Below the pieces are notes generated by a model. It was not told where the DNA came from. It ran no database searches and saw nothing but the letters and a program-made list of their open reading frames with translations. 64,000 nucleotides of DNA from Tetragonia tetragonoides (lineage: Eukaryota; Streptophyta; Magnoliopsida; Caryophyllales; Aizoaceae): the NCBI GenBank assembly GCA_038025085.1, contig CM076153.1:8959501-9023500 (forward strand), read 5' to 3'. Within the stretch, counting starts at the first letter, position 1. Every line of letters starts with the position of its first letter. A program made the position numbers and the translations under genes. Shown here piece after piece: positions 48,417 through 61,783 of this stretch.

Positions 48417-48670
48417 CTTCCTCCGTTTCGTGAAAATGTTTACATTTGCTTTTTCACAGTCTCCAATGCAGCACTTTCAACATAGATAATTGTAAATATA
48501 TGCATATATAAATTATAAAATTATAATTTTTCAAAAGTAATCTTTAAAGTGAATCTAACAATAGCATTTTTTACATTATAAATCTTTGTATTTTTTCACT
48601 AATTCATAGTCGAAGTTTGTTATTTGACCTTGAAAAATAAAGTGTAAATATTTTGGTGAAACAAAATGAG
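48417..48670. mobile_element. Second Stowaway-type MITE (254 bp)
   Basis: Same family and same length as the element at 6463-6716: left end TTCCTCCGTTTCGTGAAAAT, right end TTTTGGTGAAACAAAATGAG, TA on both sides. Its termini have drifted more from the CTCCCTC consensus, so it is probably the older copy. Confidence 0.8.
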
Positions 48671-48755
48671 TATATTTTACCATAGAATCATAAATAATGT
48701 ACATGAATCATGATGGGAATTTTCAACCTCCCCTTTTCTATACTGCAACCAAACA

Positions 48756-48979
48756 ACCCCTTTCTCTCTCCTTTTTTCTCCTTTTTTCTCCTTTTTGTGC
48801 CTCGATATCCGTGCAAAGAAATCATTCACATGTACAGTGTATAGTGGCAATTGAATTGGCACAAAACTATTTTCGTAGTTCGTACTGGAAATTATCGCCC
48901 ATTTGCATGTGCCCCTCACTCCCAAACCAACAAACAAAACAAACAGTCCCTTATTACTCTCTTTCTCTCTCCTCTCCTT

Positions 48980-49024
<45 letters not shown>

Positions 49025-49198
49025 CTGCTGCTAGTGAGATACTGCTTTGGCTGCTAAACTGATGAAACTGTGAAGAGAGAGAAAGTTGATGAACTAATAA
49101 ACCCAAAAAAAAAAAAAACCCTTTTGAATTTTTCAACAGAAATCAAGCGAAAATCTGAACTCCCAAGATCTTCTCTCTCTTGTGAGATCAAATTCATC
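48756..49198 (+). promoter_or_regulatory. Leader of the TBC gene with CT microsatellite
   Basis: Runs of TTTTTTCTCC (48776-48797) and an uninterrupted CT tract (about 48980-49019) precede the start codon by about 180 bases; pyrimidine-rich patches like this mark plant 5' UTRs. An in-frame ATG at 49070 would add 43 residues but reads like leader (poly-Lys from an A tract), so I prefer 49199. Confidence 0.5.
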
Positions 49199-52100
49199 AT
49201 GAAGATGAAAACCAAGCCACCTACAATTTCAAATCCTATTATCACTCTCGAACATAAGAGGTACTTAATTTAGTCATACTTGATTGACTTCACCCCCCTC
49301 CCGCATTTTTCTGATTTTCTCTCTCCTCCCATTTTCAGTTACTTGCTCTATTTCCCGCTCCATTTCTTGATATAAAATGATAGTCGAATTGGATAATCAA
49401 TGTTTTATGTTTATTTTTTGATGAGAATTTGATTGATTATTGTCGATTTTGGTTTTCGAGATTCATTCGTGGGTTCTTGATTTTTTTTGGGTAGATTGTG
49501 ATCTCATTGATTAATTGAGTTTAGGGTTAGTTTTTAGCTGTGTTGTTTTGGGGGTGAATTGTCAAATATTATTGGCATTTGGAGCTAAGCAAAGTTAAGT
49601 TGGTAATAGTTGGAAGTTGATTGCAGGTACAACTGAGCAATGCTATGATGTAAAGTTGATATAGTTTGATTTTGATTTGGCCTATCGTTGGAATCAAAAA
49701 GACAAAAAAAAATATAATTTTAGTATTTTTTTAAGAATAAAATGATACTAGAGTGTATTTTTAGTTGATGTACAATTGATTTGAGATAGAACATTTGCAG
49801 GGATGCTTATGGATTTGCTGTTAGGCCTCAACATGTACAAAGATACCGAGAGTATTCTAACATCTATAAGGTATGTGCCATTCAAAAATGAATTTGTATG
49901 ATTACCAAATATGTATGATCAATTATATGGAGTATATGTTTGGTAATGTGATGTCTTTTGTAACATCGTAGTCCAAAATGTGGGAGGGCAACCAATGAGG
50001 TGGTTACTGATAGGTGAAGTGGGCTGTAGAATCCCATGTCTACCATTGGTGCTATATCCTTGGCTGCTGGGTGAGAACATGAAAATACTTGGCGCCAAAC
50101 TAGTTTGCTATGTGTGCCAACGAGCTTAGGAAGTTGGGTTATTTCATCCCATGTTTTTAGAGGCTAGTAATGAAGCACATAAATGTTTAAAATGTGTTAT
50201 TATGCGTCCCCTAGTATGGATGGTTGACGAATGAAAACTGGGATTTTTGTTACTTTAGATAGAATTGGAAGTTGCTCTATACTGGAATCTACAATGGCCA
50301 CAGGTCTTGGTTAACATATGTGAAGTTGTTCAATATTAGACTACTTTTGGGTCCTTCGTCAATGCATTTCTTCTCAATGCAGTCAAAGCTAGACATATTT
50401 ATAAATGAAGATATTGAGGAGTCATGTTCAATGCCTATATTTTTCAATGTATCATTTTCAGGAAGAAGAAGAGGAAAGATCTGATAGATGGAAAGATTTC
50501 CTAGAACGGGTAGCTGAGTCTTCCGAATTGCCTATTGATGGGTTATCAGTAGAGACAGCAGATAAAAAAGAAGAGGACAGAACATCTGAACCTGATGTTG
50601 TTCAGCCAGCAGCGGAAAACCATTTGCAAGAGTATGTTGATGGTATTGATACACCTATTTCTGAAGGGTCAGTTGACAATTGTTCTCAAAAGCTGGAAGC
50701 CCCAAAAGTAGAGAAGAAAACTCATAAAGCTCAAATATGGTCTCATATAAGACCTTCTCTATGTCAAATTGAGGATATGATGAGTGTTCGGGTGAAAAAG
50801 AGGAGCAATGCATCAAAAAAAGGGCAGGATGCTCATTCTGAAAAGACTCTTCAGTCACTTGAGGAAATTAAGCCTGCCAAAGGAGCACTAGAAGAGGATT
50901 CAGAAGAAGAATTCTATGATGTGGAGAGATCAGATCCTGTTCAAGACGTCCCTTCTGTTGATAGTGCTGCCTCATCCAGAATTGGTAGCGTTTCTGAAGG
51001 AACCAACTTGGACTCTGATTCTCCATTGAAAGAAGAGTTGCAGGTCCTTGTCCGAGGAGGGCTACCAATGGCTCTTAGGGGAGAGGTGCAATAGTTGTTT
51101 TAATTTCTATTTTTTATTATTATGTTGTTTTTTTATTTTTTTATTTAAAAATTTGCTTAATAGTTGATGTATCATAGTAATTGCAGCTTTGGCAAGCCTT
51201 TGTGGGTGTAAAGGCAAGAAGGATAGAGAAATACTATCAGGAGTTGTTGTCGTCAGAAAGTAATCACGGTGACAGCATAAGTCAAGAAGAAACAAATGGT
51301 AAGGAGTCAGGTTCAGAAAGTGTAGGACGACGTGAGAAATGGAAGGGCCAGATTGAAAAGGTCAGTTGATGCCTGGAATTCTAGCTTTGCTTTTTGAAAA
51401 TTTCCCTGAACTTTGAAATAAATGTTCATAACCATATCCACACAGGATTTGCCCCGTACTTTCCCAGGCCACCCTGCTTTGGATGAGGATGGTAGAAATG
51501 CTTTAAGGCGTTTACTTATTGCATATGCTCGGCACAACCCCTTAGTTGGCTACTGTCAGGTAAGTCACTAGTTTTTGAGTATATGCCACGATCCTACTTA
51601 TCCTACTTATTAATTATATGCCACTCCCTCTATCCCAAAAAGGATTGTTTTTTATGGTCAAGAAGTTCTTCTGAAAAGAGGATGATGCAGAAAAATCTGT
51701 ACAAGATGTTATCCCTCGGTTTCATGAAACTTGTCATGTCCCTTTGCAGGGTGTCCGCAAAACAGTGTCAAACTCTATAACATTTGGTTTGATAAACTCC
51801 TCTACCAAGGATTTAGAAGGAAATTTTGTTTTACATGTTGTTCTCTTAAATTTTACGTTTTGAAATTTTACCATGTTCAAAGGGTCAAATATTTCAATGT
51901 TTGGAAAAGTAACTTTGTTCAAGATGGCCCAAAATAAAAATTGCCATTTTTAACATGTTTGTAGGATGTAGGGAGGAGTTTCATATATCCTGAATAATGG
52001 TTGTTGATTAACTCATGAATGGCAAAGAGAAAACTTCTCTTTAAATCCTCGGACTGACACCCCTGTGTTCATTATGAATAAAGATATAATAAAGTTAATT

Positions 52101-55100
52101 ATTGGTTAGATTGCCCATGAGGAAGCCCAGTGTATTTTATCTTATATGCCTTCCATGGAAGAAGGGAAAAATCTCTTACGTATGAAATTGGGAAAGAAAA
52201 AAAGAGAGGGAGAACTAACTAAGTTTGTCATCTCTTATATTAATGTATGTACAGGCCATGAATTTTTTTGCTGGTTTACTGCTGCTTCTAATGCCCGAGG
52301 AGAATGCCTTTTGGTAGGTCTTAAAACCTTTGTTCTTGACACTTCTGCCTTTGAATTGTTACAAGAATATGTTTTTACATCAGTTTGCCTGATTGACAAT
52401 ATATGTCTCTGTTGTAATGGCTACGTCTGCAGGACTCTGATGGGTATTATGGATGACTACTTTGATGGTTATTATGCAGAAGAGATGATAGAGTGTCAGG
52501 TAATAATGGATCTCTGGTTTTCTTCAGGTACAGTTCACTTGAACTATTACTGTAGTGTTATGGATGGTTCCTAGACAATCGGTGATTATTGTTAGTTTTT
52601 CCAGGTGGACCAATATGTTTTTGAGGAGTTGGTGCGTGAAAGGTTCCCAAAATTAGGTTCGTATCTTTTTGGAATTCTAAGTTGTGAGTTGGGACTGATT
52701 TTTGGTCTTGTACCACATGCTGAAATGCTTAATAACTTAACCTTTTTGTTGCAGTTAATCATCTGGATTACTTGGGAGTTCAAGTAGGATGGGTAACCGG
52801 ACCATGGTTCCTGTCTATATTCATGAATATGCTTCCATGGGAAAGTGGTCAGGTTCTATATTTTGTTTTAAATAAATCCAGGATAGTCTATGGTGGATGA
52901 ATAATCTTAGAAAATGTTCAGTACAGTCACTGAAGTCCTTTGCATTGAGTTTTGATTGAAATTTTAATTTTTGAACATTTCGTTTTTGAGTTATCAGCAA
53001 CTTATAACGTGGTATATTTTTCTGACATCAGTTCTTCGAGTTTGGGACGTGCTTCTTTACGAGGGTAATCGTGTCATGCTATTTCGGACTGCACTAGCGC
53101 TCATGGAGTTATATGGTACTTATTGAAAAGCATATAGTGTTCTAGATTACTTATATCTGTATTTTTTTCGTAACTAAAGAGGGGGGAGGGGGTCTGGGCA
53201 TCTCCGGAAAAACAAAAAAAAAAGAACTTTGAAGAGAGAGTGGACTGTAGGGAGCCTTGTTTTTTCTTCAGAAAAAGGAGGGGCTAAAAATGGTATTTAT
53301 GAATAATACATTTTGGAGAGTTCTAGTGAAGTTTTAAGTCTCTGAGAATGTACTTTGATGCATCAAATGTTAGAATGATTGTTTCTTTCTCCAATTTCGC
53401 ATAGGCCCTGCCTTGGTGACAACAAAAGATGCTGGAGATGCAGTGACTTTACTGCAATCACTAGCTGGATCAACATTTGACAGCAGTCAACTAGTATTGA
53501 CAGCTTGCATGGGATACCAAAATGTCAATGAAGCCAGGCTCAAGGAATTAAGAGAAAAACATAGACCAGCAGTTATAACTGCAATTGAAGAAAGATCGAA
53601 GGGACTTGAGGCTTTGAAAAATTCTCAGGGTCTTGCTTCTAAGCTATATAGTTTCAAGCATGATCCTGGCTCCGTTATGTCAAACAAACCAAAAGTTGCT
53701 GATGAGCAGATGAATGGTGATGCTACTCACTTAGAATCTGGTTCCACTACGCCAGATGATTACTTTATTGGTATGACTGGAGGTGTGGATGCCGACCCTG
53801 GTTTAGATCTTCAAGAACAGGTTATTACTTAATCCTTGCCTTCTCATTGATGTGAAGTAATGAAGTGTCTGGTTAACATCACTCATTAGATAAGCAGTTT
53901 GCCTTCTTTTGAACGAGAAATACTCTGTCCGGTTTGGTAGTCATTGTTTAGGTAGCTAAGTTTCTGCTCATTTTGTCTTAAAGTGGCAGGGTACTATGAA
54001 TACTCTGTCCCTATGACTTCCCTTATAGCATTATTCCAGTTTTATGTGTTTTTCCCTGAAAATGGGAAATCCTTGCACTTGGTTGATTTAGCATTCTGCA
54101 AGCACCCAAACTTCATCGAAGTTCCGAATTTATTCAGAGCGACATTTTGTACTAACTTACGGTTCCCATTACTCATGTCCAGAGTCCAGTTGATTCAGAT
54201 AAACTTGTAATTGGTGCTGCTTGAAGAATCCTTCTCCACGTAGGATATGAGTTTTTTAAGCTATTAATATATTTTCTTTAATCTACAAACGCATGACTTT
54301 CACTCAATCATCAACTTTGTGTATGTATTATAGACGAAACGTTGCCACTTCAAATGTACAAACATCTACATGAAAGATGTTTTGTTACATAATAAACATT
54401 CTCAAAGTGCTTTTTTATTTTATTTTAGAAAACAAGTATTTTTAAAGGAGGTTTTATCGATTTTACTTTCAGTTTGACCAGCTAATTTCCATTTTCGACA
54501 AGTTGGAAGAGTCATTACTGGGCACTTTTGGCTTTGTATTATAGCGGGCTAAATGAAAAGTATCAGTTCTTTTTTCTTTTTTTTTTTGCTCCTTGTGTGT
54601 TTTCTCCTGTAACTCTAGGAGATGAATATGGGCATCGTATTCCTTCACATCTTTTTCTACCCTGGAACTCGTGAGAGCCATTAGGGTAATGGTATAATAT
54701 GTTAGTTTGCTTTAGCTAACCGAAAATATCAAGTTGTTGAATACTAGAAACCAAACACCAAAAGTTGAAAATCATAGGTTCTTTTTATTAATAAAGGTTG
54801 ACAGCTCGTCACTTTTACTAAGTGGGTGAAACCAAACACCAAAAGAAAAAGAAAAAGGTTTGCGAAACCCAAAATGTGGCTTGTTTCTTGGGTTTTGTGT
54901 ACTTCCAACAGCCCTGATATCGATTTTGTTTTATGAACAATGTCAGATGATTAAGGTAGTTTGGCTCCTCTTCCTTTGCAGGTGGTATGGTTGAAGGTTG
55001 AGTTATGCAAATTGCTGGAGGAGAAAAGATCAGCAGAGCTAAGGTAAAATTAGGTCATCACGATGGCATGCTTAATGCTTTCTATTTAGAATAAGCAGTC

Positions 55101-58100
55101 TTAGCTAGCTGAACTACAATTTATCACTACTTTTGGGTCTACAAGAACTAGTACATTCTCTTTTCCTTTGTGTGTGACATTGCTGTCATTTATCAGCTGC
55201 TTTGGCAAATAGTTTCTCACAAATCTTTGGTCTATATTGCGAGACTTTGACTTAACAGTGACTCCATTGGCCGCTTTCGGGAAAAGACGGATCAGTCTTA
55301 CAGTAGTTTATCTCATCTGTATAGCAAAAGTCTGCTAATCACTTTCTGTTGATTAGTGCAAAATAAGGGCTGAGAAGTTTCTAACATTCTCAGATTTTGT
55401 CATTTCTGTGACACAAGTTTGTTGTGTGAGTAGTGCTTGGGTTGGGTGATTAACAACCGCCACCACCCAAGAAAGATATTGCCAAGGGAAGGGTCTTATT
55501 ATCGTTATAAGTAAAACTCAAAATGTGAGGGAGGCAATTCATTCATGTAGTCTCCAATGTTGATTTTCTATTTTTGTTGATTTAGCCTGTGATCCAGTTC
55601 ACTTTTCTTAATCTTTGTTCCTCGTATTCCTGAACATCTAACATTTACTGGCTGTGTTTTCTGGTAGAGTGTAAGTCTGTCACATTATGCACACCCATAA
55701 TTTAGTGTGAATTTGAGAATATGGATTCATCATGCTCTACCAGACACAGCTTCTCCAAAATAAATTGGGGTACACCTGTATACGTTTACCATTGAAAAGT
55801 GCAAAAGAAGTATTGTAATTGTGAAACAGATGATCTTGTGTATGTCACCAAGTTCGTAAGTCGTAACGTTTTTACGTTTTTGACGAAGTGGATCATGGGT
55901 GGGGTGCATGTTAGTGCTTTAAGACACTTATTTCTTGTCTTCCAATTTTAACCAAAACTTTTTTTTACAAGATAACTAATTCTTGAAATACAGGAATGAA
56001 ATTTCCACCTTGATTTTTTTGTCTAGGAATTAGTGTCCTCCTAATCTTGGATTTCACCTCAAGTTGAATAATCTTTTCCTACGATGCATTTCACCTATTT
56101 GCACTTCTCTCCCTCATTTTCCGTAATTTCCTGTTTTGTTTCTTTTGGTTATGGTATCAGAGCTGAGGAGCTGGAGATTGCTCTGATGGAGATGGTGAAG
56201 CAAGATAACCGTCGAGAATTAAGTGCAAGGGTATTTTTATATTTCTTTGAGAAGAAACTTTTTTGCAAATTCTTTCTTCGTTTCCCTAATAATTTACTGT
56301 ATCATATGGTGAAGCAGTCAGTCTGACTCTTATAATCAGATTCGATTTACAAATTGAGTTGAAGTTGACTAGTCTAAAAGTTTAACATGATCCAAGTTGG
56401 ATCAAGTTTTGCTATGAGCCCCATTTTTAGAGTTTTCTTCTTGTGGAAGCAGGTTGAACAATTGGAGCAGGAGGTGTCAGAGCTCCGTCATGTCTTAACT
56501 GACAAGAAGGAGCAAGAACATGCCATGCTTCAGGTGTCCTTTTCACTTGGTGAATTTCTCAGGAGGGCCTTCATGTTTCTTAGTGCTTACCAAACAAAAA
56601 TTGTTCAACATGTACTCTAAATTCTAATGCCCCGTTCAGGTCCTTATGCGAGTGGAGCAAGAGCAGAAAGTAACAGAAGATGCCCGAAGATTTGCTGAAC
56701 AAGAGGCAGCAGCACAAAGGGAGGCTGCTCAAGTTCTTCAGGTTTCTTTAGATTCTTACTTAATCATTCTCATTTGTTGTCCCTCTTATCTTTCCATTTG
56801 GGAGAGTGCATGAGTAGATCATGATATCAAAAGTGCCATGTTGAACTACTTGACTAATTTCTCTGCTAGAAAACTTCTCTCCACTGGAGAACTTGTGTTA
56901 TAATCTTCTCTGGTAGCTCAGCTGGTAAGACCTTTGAGAAGTATTCTAGAGGTCCTAGGTTTGAGTCCCCTTAGGGCCACTGGAGGTTTTCCTGGTCGTT
57001 AACTTTAGGGCCCATGTGATTAGTCAAGCAAAGCTTGGAGACCCATGTTATCTAAACTAAATAAAAAATCTTCTCTGATTCACTTGCCTATCAACAACAG
57101 CAAAAAAATAAACCTTCTCTGATTCACTTTATTAGAGTAGAAAGGAGCTTATGCCGCCCGCTATGATTTGAAGACTCCAATTATAAATATTTAGAGAGTT
57201 TTCAAAAATGTAACTGACATTCTATTTGATTTTTGATATTGATGTACAATCTTAAGTACTATCCAATTTCAAGGTTGACTGAAGTATTATCATTCATTAA
57301 TTATTGTGATGGATCTCTAAATGGCTCACTTAACTAGTATATGCTTCTTATGTCTTTTGAGGTAGCAGTCACTCAATTTTTTTCAACTGAAAAGCTTAAG
57401 GAACTAGCCTCTCTGTAATGGCAGACACCACTGCATATCCCAGATATCCTAACCCGACCTGTGCGGGAGCCTCAAGAGAGGCATTGGAGTAGTGGTGTGG
57501 TATGATATGGAAGTTAATGTTAGGAATATTATATAGCAAGTGTTTATTTCTTCGATTCAGCTTACTTGTTGAGCAAAAGCATTTTTATCATAAAGGCCAA
57601 TAACTGCCAAGCAGAACAAGAAAGAGAGCAGTGAAAACTCAACTGAGCTGATTGTACAATCAAACATCATGTCTGGAGCACATTGATGTTTGTCTTTGCC
57701 TCATTGAATTTCTTAAAAGCATAATTTTAAGCAGGTCTTTGTGTTTCTCTCGTCATTCATCATTGTCAAGAAGCTGGCTATTGAAATTCAATTTTTGCTC
57801 CTAGTACTATCATTTATGTTCAAACATTTTCAGGGTTTACTAGGAATCGAGGGTCTTTACTGGTGTTGGCAGGCCAATTGATTTGGGATCGTGTGGTCTG
57901 CTTTGCTTTTCTTTGGGCCAAAGCGGCTGTGGCTTCTAAGGGGGTGTCCCTCATGGATGTTCAATGTTTGTGGGGTGACTTGTAGTTTGTTTTTGTTTTC
58001 TTATGGAGCACTCCTTGTCCTCCAACTTTGTAATGATTCTCTTTGGCCTGTACCAATAAAAACTTTTATCTAAAAATAAAAAATTTCAGGGTTTACTGTA

Positions 58101-59922
58101 TCTGTTCTGTTTGCCACATATTGCTGTTATAAATGTACTAAAGTGGTACTACTTGATCTTTGTAGGAGAAGTACGAAAAAGTCATGGGTTCATTTGCTGA
58201 AATGGAGAAGCGAGTGGTTATGGCAGAGTCAATGTTGGAGGCAACATTGCAATACCAGTCTGGACAAATGAAGACCCAACCTTCTCCACGGTAGGCAGTT
58301 AGGCTGAATGACAATTGAAGTTTAGAACTTATAGTCTCATTTTTTGTTTCTGAATTTAGTTGGTGATTATTACTTCTATTATACATGGCAAAACAGGCAG
58401 TTGATGGGCAACCATCCATGTAGCCAACTTGCTTATCTTCAAAATAAAGCCATTTGACCATTTATCTTTTATGGATAAAACATTGTGGTGTAAGAATGTG
58501 AGTTTCTCTTGTAGGTCTGTACCTAATGATACTCCATCTGCACGAAGTAATATGGAAGCTTCAACAGAAATCCCGGCAAGAAAAATTAGTCTACTGGCTA
58601 GACCGTTTGGACTTGGATGGCGTGACAAGAACAAGGTAACTTGGTTTGTTTCATTGTTTTGAACATGATTCTTTCCTGCGTAGTTACAATTGGATTTGCA
58701 TAAGTTGTAAACATGTGTTTGATGGTACACATAGATCTGATTGCTTGTTTGGTGACAGGTAAAAAAAAAAAAAAGTCAATGCCCCTTCAAATGAAGTGGA
58801 TCAGAAGATATGGTCAAGATGAAACAATTACTTTTCCTTCAAATTGATGAAAAAGATCAAATAACATCCCTTGGCTACTAAAACTGTCATCTATACACTC
58901 TCTAAGACAGATGACATAGTTTTGTAAAATGAGTCCGAAATGAAGGGGTTCTAGGAAAGTAGGAGTTGAAACTAATTTATGCCACAAATATATGAAGACT
59001 ACTCCCTTAGGTTAATGTCCCTACTGCTACCATGCAATGCTGATTTGCTGTGTCCGTTGGACTGTAATCTGCTGACTGTCCAATGCAGCGCTTGTGGTGG
59101 ATGTAGGTTTTCAGAATAGTGGCATGATGCTATATTTTCTAATTGGGCTTAATCAAAGGACCTATTCCTTGAATCCTTGGCCTGACAGTACAAGACTGGC
59201 TACCTCATTAACCAATTGTTCCAAGGAAAAAAAGTGCTTTGTGTGCATGCAAATGCAAATTTTTTTAGGATGATCTAGTATGTCATATTGTCATGTGTGG
59301 CATGGCTTGGGGGTGGCAGTAGGACTCGCAGCGTCAGAGTTAGGGTTAGTGAAAATGCTTCACTCCCTAAGTGAGAGTGTATTCTTTCTTTTCGTATCCA
59401 AATCCTGCCATAGGAGACTCACCAGTCACCACTCGAAGGAGCTGGGACACTTTGAACTTCAATTGTAGTTATTTTGTATGAAGTCACAAATATGTGCATC
59501 TAAAATGCAATTTAATTACGATAGTCAACTGTTGTTTGTGGTACTACATCCTAAAAGAGATTCATTATATTTTAATTGCATGAAGAGCAAGTTTTGATTC
59601 ACCAATGCATTTCAACTAGTAAAATACGTTTTTGTATAATAATGCTGAACTGTAAACCTCAATACCTTGAGATCTTTAGGCAGTATATTTCATGTTTGGT
59701 TGCGATCTTTACCCTTGGGCTAATGGTATGGCATGTTATTATGAGATTTACGCCATTTTGTCATACACCAATGGTCTTATCTCAAACTCAATCTGTATGT
59801 TTTGGCAGGGAAAGCCAGCAAATGACGAGGAGTCGAGCGTTAGTAAGCCTACTGAGGAGATTCAAAGCCCAGTTGTTCAGCCGAAAGAAAGTAACAACAA
59901 TCAACATCCAGAAAAACAGTAA
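49199..59922 (+). CDS. TBC-domain RabGAP (At3g55020/At2g39280-like)
   Basis: Eighteen exons: 49199-49260, 49801-49870, 50462-51085, 51187-51360, 51446-51559, 52255-52313, 52433-52499, 52605-52656, 52755-52847, 53032-53115, 53405-53820, 54982-55043, 56161-56230, 56453-56533, 56640-56741, 58166-58290, 58515-58635, 59809-59922. All phases agree; 829 residues. The N-terminus (KRDAYGFAVRPQHVQRYREY) is the plant-specific signature of this subfamily. The TBC domain starts at VRGGLPMALRGELWQAF; its dual catalytic fingers are present, Arg314 (IEKDLPRTFP) and Gln348 (GYCQAMNFF), so it should stimulate GTP hydrolysis by Rab GTPases in vesicle traffic. After the domain comes a coiled coil (ELEIALMEMVKQDNR, EQLEQEVSELRHVL) and a Pro/Gln-rich tail. 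Residues 70-230 are acidic and disordered. The Rab partner is not known. Confidence 0.94.
56913..57066 (+). mobile_element. tRNA-derived SINE with target duplication
   Basis: A box TAGCTCAGCTGG (56914-56925) and B box GGTTTGAGTCCCC lie in a tRNA-like head; the body continues through CCACTGGAGG to an A-rich end (AAACTAAATAAAAA). Flanked by the 11-bp repeat AATCTTCTCTG (56902-56912 and 57067-57077). Not a functional tRNA: no matching acceptor stem. Confidence 0.85.
57842..58083 (+). mobile_element. 5'-truncated LINE
   Basis: Flanked by the 14-bp target duplication TTTCAGGGTTTACT (57828-57841 and 58084-58097). The reading frame ends FLWAKAAVASKGVSLMDVQ... then a stop, the usual C-terminal end of plant LINE ORF2 (zinc-binding RT end), followed by a 3' UTR with CCAATAAAAA and an A-rich tail. 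About 240 bp; dead on arrival. Confidence 0.85.
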
Positions 59923-61742
59923 TTCTTTGCCTGTCAATTCAGGGAATTGTCTATAATCTGCACTATCATCATAATTGTGAAAAAATCCAGTTCAAGCGGC
60001 AAATTCATTTGAGAATTAGGTGGTGGTAGTGATTTCTTGATTTTTAAATCTTCTGTGCCTAGTGTATAGTGTTCCAGTTTTCCATTTATTAGCAACATTA
60101 TATAGAATAATAGAAAGAATAATTTTTTTATAGAAATTTGAGTTCGATGAAGAAGACAGCCATTGTATTATTTCCATTTCACATGGCTTGTAAAGATGTT
60201 AATAATATTAGGAGCTAATCGAAATGTGAATTCCATGAAGACAGCCATTGTGTATTTGCATTAGCTCTATGAGCACGTAATCTCGCAGGTGTTGTTATCT
60301 TAGTAGCAACTAACCTGCAGTAGTTATGATTAGTTGCATGACTTGGTGTACAAAGGATTCATACAGCAAGGTAATTGTCACTTGTTTTTACCACAACTAT
60401 GAGGAGGTCACAAAGCGTAAACATACGAAAGAGGGGCATACCGCGTCCGCCAAGGAGGCTGCTGGTGGCTGGAGCGGAGCTGCCGTGCGGGCTGCGGCTG
60501 CGGCTGCCTGGCCGGAAAATATGGGGCTAGAGGGAGAGATACAGAGAAAGATGACAATTATTGATGCATAATGATCACGTGAAGGGGAGGGCGGGTTTGT
60601 ACGTGGGTGCCCTTATTAATAATGAGAAGTCGTGTCATTTTTGTCCTCTTACAGGGTTAGCCGGTTAGATTAGAAATATCAAATGGCAATTTTGGTTTTT
60701 GCTGTTGGGGATTAGAACGGATGAACGGATGAGAGCTTGTTATTGGCTACCATGATGATGGTTTAGGCCGTGTTGTTTTCGTCGATTCCATGCTGCATTC
60801 TGTTCCATTCCAATCCGTTCCGTTCCGTTTCACGCCGCATTCTGTATTTCATTTTGTCTCACATATTTTTGAATTATCCGCGCCGCGTCGTTCCGCTCCG
60901 TTCTGTTCCGTTCCGTTCCTCACCATCCCGCACCATTCCGTTGAAGAGAATAGGGCCTTAGTGGTGGATTCAAGAAAGAATTTTGTTGGAGAAAAAAATG
61001 GTTTTTTAAATGGTGCAACTCTTTACGTTTTTAGTATTTCTACAAAAAAATGTCATATCTAGTTGAGGTCAACCGCCCATCAATGAACTAGCTTTGCCCA
61101 TAATGGATGGTTAGTGAAGCGCCTAAACAAACTTTCGGAAATTTATAAATACATATACATAGTTACATCAAAGAAAAGAAGACTTTCACATGTAATTCCT
61201 AAGATTTTTTTGTGATGCACTCCTTCTATTTTCAGTTTATCTCACTATCTATTCTAATTTAAATCTGTTTTGCTCCATTTCATTCCATACTGCAAATTTT
61301 GTTCCAATTTGCACCATTTTATTAAAAAAAACATATATTTTGTTAATCTTTCCTAAACCTCACTATTAACTACTATTCTCACCACTCACCACCTCAACAT
61401 ATAATTACAATTCATAAATAAATCTTTTGTTTGATGATAGATACTCCTAATAATGTAGCTAGATACATATGGATCCAAGAAAGAAGAAACCCCACAAAAA
61501 ACATTGAAAGGTTCATCCAAAAATGATAGCAAGTCCTATTTTCTGGTTGGCAAAAAAACATCAAAATATCACCCAAATATCAAATATCAAAAAAGAAAAA
61601 GGTTTTTATTTTATTTTATTTTATTTTAATTTTGGACCAAATCTAGATCGAACGTGGCAAAACGAAGAGGTGCAAGGGAACAAAAAAACCTGAGTTCCAT
61701 TATAGATTAATCCCCTCATCTATCAAAGACACCACATCTTTT
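59923..61742. other. Intergenic between TBC and V-ATPase genes
   Basis: Includes the TBC 3' UTR, a GC-rich island (60440-60520), a GTTCC-repeat element (60763-60958, listed separately) and the V-ATPase promoter. A frame at 60326-60571 reads poly-Ala through the GC island and is not called. Confidence 0.45.
60763..60958. repeat. GTTCC-repeat block with imperfect inverted ends
   Basis: Repeated TTCCGTTCCG words (60795-60930) lie between TTAGGCCGTGTTGTTTTCGTCG-like and, reversed, TAAGGCCCTATTCTCTTCA-like ends, reminiscent of a hAT-type MITE. No target duplication was found, so the class is uncertain. Confidence 0.45.
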
Positions 61743-61782
61743 GTCTTCTACTATCACCACACCACCCCATCTCTTTACTACT

Positions 61783-61783
<1 letters not shown>

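Larger units (their letters stand above)
56742..58165. other. TBC intron 15, a landing site for retroelements
   Basis: Holds a SINE-type element at its left (56913-57066), a 16-bp direct repeat (57070-57085 and 57114-57129) around a 28-bp A-rich insert, and a truncated LINE at its right (57842-58083). Confidence 0.7.

Noticed and set aside
51618..51950. A third Stowaway copy in TBC intron 5
   Set aside because: CACTCCCTCTATCCC looks like a Stowaway-type left end, but no matching right end could be found.
56913..56985. A functional tRNA gene
   Set aside because: A and B boxes are present but the acceptor stem does not pair and a target duplication surrounds a longer element, so SINE fits better.
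60326..60571. Ala-rich ORF
   Set aside because: Its only distinctive part is the translated GC island; no start context, homology or splice support.
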